Assembly (NCBI RefSeq): GCF_019668485.1
Contig: NZ_AP024619.1
Span: 2,659,757-2,723,756 of the forward strand
DNA from: Gelria sp. Kuro-4
GTDB taxonomy: Bacteria > Bacillota > DTU030 > DUMP01
Direction: 5' to 3'
DNA length: 64,000 nt
Position 1 is the first letter of the stretch. Every line of letters starts with the position of its first letter. This document shows positions 16,856-24,747 of this stretch, in pieces. The notes below the pieces were generated by a model. That model was not told the origin of the DNA. It did no database searches and saw only the letters and a list, made by a program, of their open reading frames with translations. A program made the position numbers and the translations under genes.

Positions 16856-17854
16856 TCACAGCTGCTTGAAACCGGGGGTGTCGGCCGGGGCCGCCAGGAG
16901 TTCTTTGAGCTCTTCGTCCAGTTTGAGCAGGGTGACCGAGCAACCGGCCATCTCGAGCGAGGTCATAAACTCGCCCACGTAGGTGCGAAAGACCTTGATC
17001 CCGCGCTCCGCCAGCATGGCGGCCACCTTCTTGTTCACGATGAAGAGCTCCATGAGCGGCGTGCCGCCCAGGCCGTTCACCATCACCGCCACCTCGTCCC
17101 CGCTCTTGAAGGGCAGGTCGGTGAGGACCTTCTCTGTCAGGTGGGCCGTGATCTCGTCGGCCGTCTTGATCTTTTCCCGGTGGGTGCCCGGTTCGCCGTG
17201 GATGCCCATGCCGATTTCCATCTCGTCCTCGGCCAGGGCGAAGTTGGGTTTGCCGGCCGCCGGCACAATACAGGGGGTGAGGGCCATACCCATGCTGCGG
17301 ACGTTGGCGATCGCCTTCTCCGCCACCGCCTTCACCTCAGCCAGGCTGCCGCCGGCCTGGGCCCTGGCACCGGCGATCTTGTGGACGAAGATGGTCCCGG
17401 CGATGCCGCGCCGTCCCTGCGTCCAGGTGCTGTTTTCCACCGCCACGTCGTCGTTCACCACCACGCTGGCCGTCTCAATGCCCTCGGCCGCCGCCATCTC
17501 GGCCGCCATGTCGAAGTTCATGACATCGCCCGTATAGTTCTTGACCACCAAGAGCACGCCGGCGCCGCCGTCCACCGCCTTAACGGCGGCCAGCACCTGG
17601 TCCGGCGTGGGAGAAGTGAAGACATTCCCGGCGCAGGCCGCATCCAGCATGCCGCGCCCTACGTAACCGCCGTGGGTGGGCTCGTGGCCGCTGCCGCCGC
17701 CTGAAACCAGCGCCACCTTCCCCTTAACGGGGGCATCCGCCCGCACCACCACGTTCAGGTCCGGCAGCAGGCGGACATACTCGGGATAGGCCGCCGCCAT
17801 CCCCGCCAGCATGTCCTCGACCACACGTTCCGGCTGGTTGATGAGCTTCTTCAT
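16856..17854 (-). CDS. dhaK: Dihydroxyacetone kinase substrate-binding subunit DhaK
   Basis: Binds dihydroxyacetone covalently as a hemiaminal on a His (EIGMGIHGEPGTH). 332 residues with SGGGSGHEPTHGGYVG and VLLVVKNYTGDVMNF typical of the family. It is the first gene of the operon. Its ATG at 17852-17854 follows an AAGGAGGAG site, about 43 nt after the predicted start site of a sigma-54 promoter. The expected upstream enzyme, glycerol dehydrogenase, is not in the window. Confidence 0.96.
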   Translation of the reverse strand: MKKLINQPERVVEDMLAGMAAAYPEYVRLLPDLNVVVRADAPVKGKVALVSGGGSGHEPTHGGYVGRGMLDAACAGNVFTSPTPDQVLAAVKAVDGGAGVLLVVKNYTGDVMNFDMAAEMAAAEGIETASVVVNDDVAVENSTWTQGRRGIAGTIFVHKIAGARAQAGGSLAEVKAVAEKAIANVRSMGMALTPCIVPAAGKPNFALAEDEMEIGMGIHGEPGTHREKIKTADEITAHLTEKVLTDLPFKSGDEVAVMVNGLGGTPLMELFIVNKKVAAMLAERGIKVFRTYVGEFMTSLEMAGCSVTLLKLDEELKELLAAPADTPGFKQL

Positions 17855-17906
17855 CCTCTACTCCTCCTTCTTGCATACTGGACCCAGGGTACCACTTTTG
17901 GGGACA

Positions 17907-17923
17907 TGCAAGCAGCGTGCCAG
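17907..17923 (-). promoter_or_regulatory. Sigma-54 (-24/-12) promoter of the dhaK operon
   Basis: The minus strand reads CTGGCACGCTGCTTGCA, a full match to the sigma-54 consensus YTGGCACG-N4-TTGCW. The predicted start is near 17897, leaving a leader of about 43 nt before dhaK. The gene for a sigma-54 activator ends 150 bp upstream. Confidence 0.9.
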
Positions 17924-17973
17924 CCGCCGGCCCGGGGCCGGACGGTCGCGGCACGGGGTTCAGCGTCCTCTCT

Positions 17974-18010
17974 GGGGAATACTTCCCCAGGATCCTGGGT
18001 AGTATTCCCC
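17974..18010. promoter_or_regulatory. Large dyad, probable activator binding site for the dhaK promoter
   Basis: A 37-bp dyad. Outer arms GGGGAATACT and AGTATTCCCC are perfect (17974-17983, 18001-18010). The centre CCCAGGATCCTGGG is a 14-bp perfect palindrome (17986-17999). Its middle lies about 71 bp upstream of the -24 element, a fitting place for an upstream activating sequence bound by the neighbouring sigma-54 activator. Confidence 0.75.
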
Positions 18011-18074
18011 CAGGTGGGGCGATCTGCTCCAGAGGCGCTTTTCCCCGCCCGGGGGCAGCCCAACCCCCTCCGGC

Positions 18075-20117
18075 CTAGCCGCTCGCAGGCAGCTTCTGTT
18101 CGGTCAAACGGTACTTGCGCGCCCGCGCGGCCACTGTCTTATGATCCAATCCCAGGGCCCGTGCCGCCGCCCGAAAGCTCCCGCACTCGGCCAGGGCCCG
18201 GGCGAGGATCGCTTTTTCGTAGGCAGCAAAGGGAAGGAGCGGGGCCTCTTGCGCCGCCGCAGCGAAAACGCCGGGTGCCCCCCCTTCGCGCACGTAAGCG
18301 GGCAGGTCGGCCGCCGTGACGGTCGCACCTTCAGCCAGGTTCACCGCCCGCTCGATGACGTTCTCCAGCTCACGCACGTTGCCGGGCCAGGCGTACTGCT
18401 CCAGGCAGGCCAGGGCTTGGGCCGTGATCCCTTGTACCTTCTTTCCCAGGCGCCCGGCCAGCTTGGCCAGAAAGTATTCCGCCAGGCGCGGGATGTCCTC
18501 GCGCCGTTCCCTGAGCGGGGGCAGGAAGATGGGGATGACGTTCAGGCGCCAGTACAGGTCCTCGCGGAAGCGGCCGGTGCGCACCATCTCCTCCAGGTTC
18601 CGATTCGTGGCGGCGATGATGCGCACATCGACCCGGATGGTGGTCTCGCCGCCCACGCGCTCGAATTCACGCTCTTGAAGCACCCTGAGGAGTTTAGCCT
18701 GCATGGCCGGTTCCATATCGCCGATCTCGTCGAGGAAGATACTGCCGCCGTCGGCCAGCTCAAAGCGGCCGTGGCGGCGCTGCCAGGCGCCGGTGAAGGC
18801 GCCCTTTTCGTGCCCGAAAAGTTCGCTCTCAAGAAGCGGCGCCGGGATGGCGGCACAGTTGACCCGGACAAACGGCCGCCCGGACCGGGGGCTTGCCGCG
18901 TGCAGGGCCCGGGCCACCAGTTCCTTGCCCGTGCCGCTCTCGCCGCGGATGAGGACGGTAGAGGTACTCGCCGCGGCTTTTTGCGCCACCGCCAGCGCCT
19001 CCCGCAGCGCGCCGCTTCGGCCGATGATACCGGCGAAGGCCGCCGGGAGCTCCTGCGTGCGGGTGAGCTCCTGCTCCAGGTACTCCGCCCGCGCCAGCAC
19101 TTTGTGCAGGTGTTCAGCTAACCTTTCCACCTCCGAGACATCCTTGACCACCGAGACAGCGCCGCAGATCTCCCCTTCCACGTAAATAGGGGAAACATTG
19201 GCCACCAGCGTCCGCCCGTTCGCCTTGCGCGTCAGCGCCCCCAGCACCTTCTCCCCGCTCCTCAGCACCCGGGCGCGCACGCCCTGGGGTGAAAGGGCGA
19301 AGACGCTCTTTCCGATGAGCTCAGCCCGGCGCCGGCCGGCAATCTCCTCGTAGGCCGGGTTGACGTAGGTGATCGTACCCTCCTTATCCACCACCGAAAT
19401 GCCGTCGTGTACCGTGTCCAGTACCAGCTGCAGGCGCTCCTTCAGCTCCTTCACCGCCCGGAGCTCACCGGCCAGCTCCTCCACATGCGAGATGTCCTCC
19501 AGCAGCGTCACTGTACCGCGGGTTTCCCCCTCCAGCAGGATGGGCGTACAGGTGGCGATGACCGCGCCGCCGGGGAGCGCCTGCCGCCGCGTTGCCGGCT
19601 CCCGGTTCGTTCGTACGGAAGCAGCGGCGGCCTCAGGCCAAAACTCCCCAATCGGGCGGCCCAGGGCGGCCGGCGCCGGCAGCCGGAAAAGGCGCTCCGC
19701 CGCCGGGTTGAAGACCACCACCCGATCCTTGGCATCCGTTACCACCAGCCCGGCCGCCATGCTGGTAAAGATTTGCCCGGCCGTTAAAGTGGTTTCATCC
19801 AAAAGATCGTCCACCTGGCTCAAGGGTCCCTGGGCGTCGGAGGAAAAGTCGCGCTCCAGAAAGCGGGCCAGCTCCGCGGTGGCTGCCTCGGCCCCCGGGC
19901 CCCGGGCCAGGACGCTGAGCCGAGCCCCCTGCCGGAGGTCAAGCCCCAGCACGGCCAGCATACTGGTGGCCGGCACCTGGCGGCCGTCGGCCGCCTTCAG
20001 TTCCAGCTCGGCGCCGTAGAGCCGGGCCAGCTCCGTCGCTTTCTGCACCACCAGGGCCGCCACCCGCGCATGCAGCCCGCGGCTGTGGCGGATAACGGCG
20101 GTCTCCGCATGCTTCAT
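18075..20117 (-). CDS. Sigma-54-dependent activator with N-terminal HPr domain (HPr-PAS-PAS-AAA-Fis)
   Basis: 680 residues from the ATG at 20115-20117, which has a GGGGAGG site; longer upstream readings have no homology. Residues 1-90 are an HPr domain keeping the phospho-His (His16 in RGLHARVA) and a Ser at the Ser46 position (Ser52, [10 protein letters not shown]). Two PAS-like domains follow at about 105-215 and 225-335. The AAA+ sigma-54 domain has Walker A GESGTGKE (392-399), GAFTGA (439-444) and Walker [10 protein letters not shown] (458-466). A Fis-type helix-turn-helix ends the protein ([19 protein letters not shown]). It is immediately upstream of the dyad, sigma-54 promoter and dhaK-ptsI operon. 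It therefore probably activates that operon, perhaps tuned by PTS phosphorylation. Confidence 0.93.
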   Translation of the reverse strand: MKHAETAVIRHSRGLHARVAALVVQKATELARLYGAELELKAADGRQVPATSMLAVLGLDLRQGARLSVLARGPGAEAATAELARFLERDFSSDAQGPLSQVDDLLDETTLTAGQIFTSMAAGLVVTDAKDRVVVFNPAAERLFRLPAPAALGRPIGEFWPEAAAASVRTNREPATRRQALPGGAVIATCTPILLEGETRGTVTLLEDISHVEELAGELRAVKELKERLQLVLDTVHDGISVVDKEGTITYVNPAYEEIAGRRRAELIGKSVFALSPQGVRARVLRSGEKVLGALTRKANGRTLVANVSPIYVEGEICGAVSVVKDVSEVERLAEHLHKVLARAEYLEQELTRTQELPAAFAGIIGRSGALREALAVAQKAAASTSTVLIRGESGTGKELVARALHAASPRSGRPFVRVNCAAIPAPLLESELFGHEKGAFTGAWQRRHGRFELADGGSIFLDEIGDMEPAMQAKLLRVLQEREFERVGGETTIRVDVRIIAATNRNLEEMVRTGRFREDLYWRLNVIPIFLPPLRERREDIPRLAEYFLAKLAGRLGKKVQGITAQALACLEQYAWPGNVRELENVIERAVNLAEGATVTAADLPAYVREGGAPGVFAAAAQEAPLLPFAAYEKAILARALAECGSFRAAARALGLDHKTVAARARKYRLTEQKLPASG

Positions 20118-20205
20118 TTGCCTCCCCTTCCTCTCCGGCAGGCGCACCGGGGTGTTGGAAGCCGAAGCGGCCCCCCGTGGCGGGAGGCCGCTGCTCGACC
20201 CGCCT

Positions 20206-21084
20206 CTACAAGAAGAGCAGCACCAGTGTTGTGGCCAGGGCGATGGCACAGGCCGGCGGGTCGATGTGGTTCTTGCCGTAGTTATAGCAGAGACGGGCGA
20301 AGAATTCCCCGAGGAGGGCGCCGACGATTCCAAACACACCGCCCATGATCACGCTCTGCGTAGCCGCTGCCGCCAGCGCTGCCGGCAGCGTGATGTGGTG
20401 GGTGACCGGCCAGCCGGGACCGAATTCCAGGAACACCAGGGACGCGGCGCTGATACCGAAGGCTAAGACAGGCTGCCCGGTGGCCACCGCGAGAATCCCG
20501 GCCGCCAGGCCGAAGCCCAGACCAAGCACTACCAGCTGCCCAAAGTCCTTCTGCCAAGGGAGCCAGCAGTGTCCTTCCGTAATTACAAAGCGGCCGCCGA
20601 AGCCCTTCTCCTTCATTTCCGCCGGCAGGGAACCAAAGGGCCCGTCGCCCAGGAACACCGCCCGGGCGATGATCGCCGACACGGCCACGCTCAGGGCCAC
20701 GGTGTCCGTCTTGAGGCTCATACCCACCCAGAAGGCGTTAAGAAGATAACCGATCACGCCGAAAACACCGCCGACGAGAAGAACACCCGGATCGTTGAAC
20801 TTGGTGAGCGGTACGCCGATGTCTTTCCCCGTGATGTCGAGTCCCTTGCGCGCCGCGTAGGCCGCCGCCGCCACGCCGCCACCGAAGGCTACGTGGGGGC
20901 CCAGGAAGGGACCGAACGCCACGGAACCGATGATCTGCGCGGCCTGGGGCTGCCCGAAGAAGCTCGCCGCCACGCCGGCCAGGACGGCTAAACCAGTAAG
21001 GATGAAGGCCGGCAGTCCACCCATGGCCGCGCCGACGATGCCGCCGCCGAATGAAGCCACCAGAGCATTGATGTCGATAGCCAT
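20206..21084 (-). CDS. Polytopic membrane protein with internal duplication, candidate glycerol/dihydroxyacetone transporter
   Basis: 292 residues, very hydrophobic, with about 8-9 predicted membrane segments. I do not recognise a characterised family. The two halves appear to be a direct repeat: GQPQAAQ...[11 protein letters not shown]...[14 protein letters not shown] matches GQPVLAF...[11 protein letters not shown]...[14 protein letters not shown]. Both end in a polar turn ([20 protein letters not shown]) before a last helix. It lies between glpP and the sigma-54 activator gene, so transport of glycerol, dihydroxyacetone or a relative is plausible, but nothing in the sequence proves it. A GC-rich hairpin without U-run (20166-20192) follows its stop. 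Confidence 0.85.
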   Translation of the reverse strand: MAIDINALVASFGGGIVGAAMGGLPAFILTGLAVLAGVAASFFGQPQAAQIIGSVAFGPFLGPHVAFGGGVAAAAYAARKGLDITGKDIGVPLTKFNDPGVLLVGGVFGVIGYLLNAFWVGMSLKTDTVALSVAVSAIIARAVFLGDGPFGSLPAEMKEKGFGGRFVITEGHCWLPWQKDFGQLVVLGLGFGLAAGILAVATGQPVLAFGISAASLVFLEFGPGWPVTHHITLPAALAAAATQSVIMGGVFGIVGALLGEFFARLCYNYGKNHIDPPACAIALATTLVLLFL

Positions 21085-21137
21085 TCCTTCCGCCCCCTTC
21101 GTTTGGCCTGTAGAAAAATGAAGAAACCGGTAACCAG

Positions 21138-21758
21138 CTAGTGTTCCTCTCCTACCACCTCCCGCACGGCTCCAGTGCCCGCTGGAAGCTCTTCACCCAG
21201 CCACCACAGCCGCGTTTTCCCGGTGGCGCAGGCGACCGCCCCGGCCGCCAGCGCCTCTTCGACATCCCGCCGGCTACGGATGAGGCCGCCGGCAATGAGC
21301 GGCAGCCGGCAGGTCGCTTTGATCTCGCGTATCACCCGGGGTAGAATGCCGGGTAGAACATGAACCGCCGCCGGCCGGCTCTTAAGTACGGCCGTGAGGC
21401 CGTTTTTTACCGCCAGCGAATCGAGCAGAAAGAGGCTTTGGATGGTGATGAGCCCCTCCTTGTGCGCCGCCTGGATGAGCTGGCTGTGGGTGGTGAGGAT
21501 GCCATCGGGTTTAAGGCGGCGGGCGATGAAGCGCACCGCCGCCTGATCGCCGCCCAGGCCGGCGATCAGATCGGTATGGAGAAAAACTATCTTCCCCCGC
21601 GTATGAAAAAGGTGAGTATCGGAGCCGACGCTGGCGATGTCCCCTGTGGCCAGAAGCACGCACCGCGCGGGGGCCGCCAGGGCCTCGCTTACGGCATCAC
21701 TGCTGCGCACAACCGCGATCACCGGACTGGTAGCGAGCCAGCGCCAGAGCTGAGCCAT
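21138..21758 (-). CDS. glpP: GlpP-family glycerol-3-phosphate-responsive antiterminator, copy 1
   Basis: 206 residues matching GlpP, a TIM-barrel RNA-binding antiterminator that in Bacillus acts on glp leader mRNA when glycerol-3-phosphate is bound. Conserved segments include FLHTDLIAGLGGDQAAVRFIA, PDGILTTHSQLIQAAHKEGL, VHVLPGILPRVI and PLIAGGLI. It is first in a likely operon with the duplicated membrane protein and the sigma-54 activator. It follows a structured leader with its own terminator. It differs clearly from the second copy at 28082-28720, so they are unlikely to be recent duplicates. Confidence 0.94.
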   Translation of the reverse strand: MAQLWRWLATSPVIAVVRSSDAVSEALAAPARCVLLATGDIASVGSDTHLFHTRGKIVFLHTDLIAGLGGDQAAVRFIARRLKPDGILTTHSQLIQAAHKEGLITIQSLFLLDSLAVKNGLTAVLKSRPAAVHVLPGILPRVIREIKATCRLPLIAGGLIRSRRDVEEALAAGAVACATGKTRLWWLGEELPAGTGAVREVVGEEH

Positions 21759-22116
21759 CCCCTCGCCCCCTCCGCCCTACGGAAAGCTTTTACTCTTCTA
21801 AGCACTGGGATAAAAACCGGCTGTACGCGCGGTTTCAGCCGCGTGGCTGTAAGCAGGTGCGTCGCAAGCAAGATTCGCCGCTGGGATGGAAGTCACCTTC
21901 CAGAAGGCCGATCTTTTTTTGCCCTGTTGTAGCCTGAATTCGCCCGCTTGGCGCCGCCGGAGTCCATTCCCTCTCTTGATTCAAATGTATGATCTCCCCC
22001 GCTGCCTTAAAACTTATCTCATACTTATCCTACTTTTCTGTCTATCATTATATGAAGAAAGAAGCAGGTGGCTGGTGAGTCGCCTGCTGGATTGTACGCA
22101 CAGGAAACGCGAGCGC
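21759..22116 (-). promoter_or_regulatory. Structured non-coding region between glpF and glpP
   Basis: About 358 bp without a gene. Near the glpF end is a GC-rich hairpin (22063-22086) that could end glpF transcripts. A TATAAT lies at about 22050 (minus) without a good -35. Further on is a stretch with several small inverted repeats, for example TGGAAG/CTTCCA at 21886-21901. The terminator-like hairpin described at 21812-21841 comes last. It could be a long regulated leader for glpP or a remnant of a mobile element. I matched it to no known riboswitch. Confidence 0.5.
21812..21841 (-). terminator. Terminator-like hairpin in the glpP leader (possible attenuator)
   Basis: On the minus strand CGGCTG pairs with CAGCCG (21836-21841 with 21818-21823, 12-nt loop) and is followed by GTTTTTA. 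It lies about 55 nt before the glpP start, inside its leader. An overlapping upstream pairing, CAGCC with GGCTG, would compete with it. Confidence 0.6.
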
Positions 22117-22926
22117 TTACTTGGCGGCGGTGGACGCCGTCTTTTCTTTGGCCGCCGCTGCCTTGGGCAGGAAGGGTGTAATGCCGAAGTCATAGACATA
22201 GGCACCTATACCCCCGCCTAAAAGCGTCGCCGCAATAGGCACCAAGAACCAGTACGGTCCCTGGAAGGCCGCCGGGTCACCGATGAGCGCGGCATAGATC
22301 CGCGGGCCCAGGTCACGTGCGGGGTTCAGAGCGTACCCGGTCGGGCCGCCCAGCCCCAGGCCGATAAGGAGGATGGCCATGCCGACCATGAACGGCCAGA
22401 GGTTGGCCCCCGGACCAACGTTGTTCACGTTATCACCGATGGCGTAGATGAAGATAACGAGAAAAGCCGTAGCCACCAGTTCAACAAAGAAGCTGTTCCC
22501 CAGGCTGTAGCTGGGGTTGGCCGCACCGGTGTAAAAGATGTTCATGTAACCGTCCTTGATGAAGCTGCCTAAGTAGGCCATGTGCGCGATGAAGGCCCCG
22601 AAGAAGGCCCCCAAGGTCTGGGCCGCCATGTACGCGATGCCCTTGCCTACCGGCATGCCGCGGCGCAGGATGGCGGCGAAGGTCACCGCCGGATTGATGT
22701 GCGCGCCCGTGATACCCCCGGCGACGTAGACAGCAAGGGCCACGGCAAAGGCCCAGCCGAAAGCTATGGTATCCCAGCCGTACCCCGCCCCCGTCTTAAA
22801 GATGCCGAAGCCGCTCAGGCGCGGTGCATAGAGCACATTGGCCACCACGCCGCACCCGAAGACAATGAGGGTCAGGGTACCGAAGAACTCCGCCCACAGC
22901 TCACCCCACAAGGTATCACGTTTCAC
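22117..22926 (-). CDS. glpF: Glycerol uptake facilitator GlpF
   Basis: Aquaglyceroporin of 269 residues. Both NPA boxes are present (GAHINPAVTFA and ALNPARDLGPR); the Asp after NPAR marks glycerol channels rather than water channels. The start chosen is the GTG at 22924-22926, with GAAGGAGG 8 nt upstream and the first membrane helix following (GELWAEFFGTLTLIVFG). A longer in-frame reading begins at 23058 but lacks a ribosome site. It is last in the glpK-to-glpF run and has its own leader switch. Confidence 0.95.
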   Translation of the reverse strand: MKRDTLWGELWAEFFGTLTLIVFGCGVVANVLYAPRLSGFGIFKTGAGYGWDTIAFGWAFAVALAVYVAGGITGAHINPAVTFAAILRRGMPVGKGIAYMAAQTLGAFFGAFIAHMAYLGSFIKDGYMNIFYTGAANPSYSLGNSFFVELVATAFLVIFIYAIGDNVNNVGPGANLWPFMVGMAILLIGLGLGGPTGYALNPARDLGPRIYAALIGDPAAFQGPYWFLVPIAATLLGGGIGAYVYDFGITPFLPKAAAAKEKTASTAAK

Positions 22927-23036
22927 TGGACTTGCCTCCTTCGCATGCTCAAGCGTTAACCGCCTTACAACCTCCTCCGGCTCAAGCGGCATCCCCCCTT
23001 CCTTGATGACAGGTCCTACCGCCGGCGGAAAGACCT

Positions 23037-23108
23037 GCCGGCCGGTGCTTGGGTACACCAGCCGTCAGGGTTTCAGCTCAGCCGGCTTTCTCTTCTGTCT
23101 CGGCCGGC
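23037..23108 (-). promoter_or_regulatory. Leader RNA switch before glpF, third and weaker copy of the glp motif
   Basis: Minus strand: stem GCCGGC (23103-23108) and GCCGGC (23081-23086) closes a 16-nt loop CGAGACAGAAGAGAAA. The 3' arm can instead pair as GCCGGCTG (23079-23086) with CGGCCGGC (23037-23044), followed by AGGTCTTT. The layout matches the glpK and glpA leaders. The loop is less conserved, and the first part overlaps the last codons of the DUF1667 gene, so chance is possible. Confidence 0.5.
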
Positions 23109-23470
23109 AGGGGACGCTCGGCTATCACGGCCACCCCTGTCCCCGCCACGTCGGGGCAGATGACTTGATGATAAGCTACGGGCGCCTTTATTTGAAGCGC
23201 CGCGAGCTCCTTAAGAGCATCCCAGATTTTCTCCTTGGGGATGGGCTGCGCTGTGCGCACCGGCACCACGGGCAGGAAACCGTCCTCTACCCGCACCGTG
23301 GTGGTGAGCACCCGCTTCGGGGCGAAGACCTCGTCCGCAGCATAGGCCGCACCGCGCTTGCACTGGTTGCCGGTAACGCTCAGAATCTCTCGCCGGTCGG
23401 CGTCGTAGGTGAGCTTAATCCCGCAGCCCACCGGGCAAACGATGCACGTGAGCTTCCGCTCCTTCGTCAT
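23078..23470 (-). CDS. DUF1667 protein, partner of the glycerol-3-phosphate oxidoreductase
   Basis: 130-residue cysteine-containing protein (CIVCPVGCGIKLTYD; GNQCKRGAAYA) of the DUF1667 family. In many anaerobes this gene follows a GlpA/GlpB-like pair. The four cysteines could bind a metal or Fe-S centre. It overlaps the preceding FAD oxidoreductase gene by 4 bp, so co-translation and a shared complex are likely. Its biochemical role is not established. Confidence 0.9.
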   Translation of the reverse strand: MTKERKLTCIVCPVGCGIKLTYDADRREILSVTGNQCKRGAAYAADEVFAPKRVLTTTVRVEDGFLPVVPVRTAQPIPKEKIWDALKELAALQIKAPVAYHQVICPDVAGTGVAVIAERPLPAETEEKAG

Positions 23471-24747
23471 GCCCGCTCACCTTCCTTCACCACGGAGAGC
23501 GTAAGTTCCGTGCCTGTGCAATCAGCCGGGAGAGAGCCCGGCGGGAGCTTCACGCTCACCATCTCCGCGGGACGGACCACCCGCTCCCGTACGCTCAGGA
23601 CGCGCTCCCCGCCCACGCTGGCCTCAATGCGCACGTGCTCGGCCGGCTCGCGCACCCGCATGTAAAGCGTGGTCTCGCGCTCGGCCAGGTTGGCCAGGTG
23701 CAGGCGGTGCGGCACCACGTAGCGGACGCCCTCGCCCGCGCGCGTCGCCAGGACCGGCCCGCCCGGTTGCCGGCCCTGCACCAGCCGGGCGGCTCCCTCT
23801 CCGGCCAGCCGGCTTTCCCGGGTGACGTTATCCACCAGGTCATGCACGTGCACCACGTTGCCGCAGGCAAAGATCCCCGGAAGCGAGGTCTCCATCTCAT
23901 CGCTCACCACGGGCCCGCCGGTCACGGGATCGAGTTCGATGCGGGCGTCGCGGCTCAGCTCGTTTTCCGGAATGAGGCCCACCGAAAGCAGCAGGGTGTC
24001 GCAGGGGATGCGCCGCTCCGTGCCGGGAATGGGCTGCAGCTTTTCATCGACCTTGGCCACGGTCACCGCCTCTACCCGCTCCCGGCCGTGGATCTCCACC
24101 ACGGTATGGTTGAGGTGGAGCGGGATGTCGTAGTCGTGTAGGCACTGCACCACGTTCCGGGTGAGACCGTTCGTGTAGGGCATGATCTCGAAAACGCCCT
24201 CCACCTTGGCCCCTTCCCAGGTGAAGCGGCGCGCCATGATAAGCCCGATGTCGCCGGAGCCCAGGATGACAATATGCCGGCCAGGCATAAACCCTTCCAT
24301 GTTGACAAAGCGCTGCGCCGTTCCCGCCGTAATGACACCGGCCGGCCGCGTCCCGGGTATGGTGACCGCCCCGCGGTTGCGTTCCCGGCAGCCCATGGCC
24401 AGAACCACCGCCCCGGCTGCGATGTCCAGCATCCCCTCCCGGCGGTTCATGGCGTAAAGGTGCCGGTCGGGGCGCACCTGAAGCACCATGGTATTAAGGA
24501 GAACCTCCACCCCCGCCTCCTGGTTCTCCGCGATGAACTTGTGGGCGTATTCGGGCCCCGTCAGCTCCTCGCCAAAGAGGTGCAGCCCGAAGCCGTTGTG
24601 GATGCACTGCTGCAGGATGCCGCCCAGCTCCCGGTCCCGGTCGATGAGCAGCACCCGCCCCGCGCCCGCCGCCTTGGCGCGCCCGGCGGCTGCGAGCCCG
24701 GCGGGCCCCGCTCCTACCACGGCCACGTCACACTGTATCTTACGCAT
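23467..24747 (-). CDS. FAD/NAD(P)-dependent oxidoreductase of the glycerol operon
   Basis: 426 residues. An N-terminal dinucleotide fold (CDVAVVGAGPAGLAAAGRAKAAG) and a second one (RHIVILGSGDIGLIMARRF) show a pyridine-nucleotide-disulfide-type flavoprotein. A conserved C-terminal FAD motif is GIFACGNVVHVHDLVD. It overlaps the end of the GlpA-like gene by 8 bp. With DUF1667 and the GlpA-like dehydrogenase it probably forms a three-part anaerobic glycerol-3-phosphate-oxidising complex that passes electrons to NAD(P) or another carrier. That electron path is inference. Confidence 0.9.
   Translation of the reverse strand: MRKIQCDVAVVGAGPAGLAAAGRAKAAGAGRVLLIDRDRELGGILQQCIHNGFGLHLFGEELTGPEYAHKFIAENQEAGVEVLLNTMVLQVRPDRHLYAMNRREGMLDIAAGAVVLAMGCRERNRGAVTIPGTRPAGVITAGTAQRFVNMEGFMPGRHIVILGSGDIGLIMARRFTWEGAKVEGVFEIMPYTNGLTRNVVQCLHDYDIPLHLNHTVVEIHGRERVEAVTVAKVDEKLQPIPGTERRIPCDTLLLSVGLIPENELSRDARIELDPVTGGPVVSDEMETSLPGIFACGNVVHVHDLVDNVTRESRLAGEGAARLVQGRQPGGPVLATRAGEGVRYVVPHRLHLANLAERETTLYMRVREPAEHVRIEASVGGERVLSVRERVVRPAEMVSVKLPPGSLPADCTGTELTLSVVKEGERA

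Noticed and set aside
20166-20192. GC-rich hairpin between the membrane protein gene and the sigma-54 activator gene
   Set aside because: There is no U-run after the stem, so it was not called a terminator.
20118-20339. 74-residue N-terminal extension of the sigma-54 activator reading frame
   Set aside because: It lacks homology and overlaps the end of the membrane protein gene; the HPr homology and the ribosome site both fix the start at 20117.
21800-21925. GCTGTAAGC and TGGAAG on the plus strand, resembling parts of a cobalamin riboswitch
   Set aside because: The B12 box and GCCACTG are missing, and no plus-strand gene follows it.
21960-21995. ATCAAGAGAGG on the minus strand, similar to the first segment of SAM-I riboswitches
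   Set aside because: The following conserved parts of the SAM-I core are absent, and the downstream gene (glpP) is not a methionine gene.
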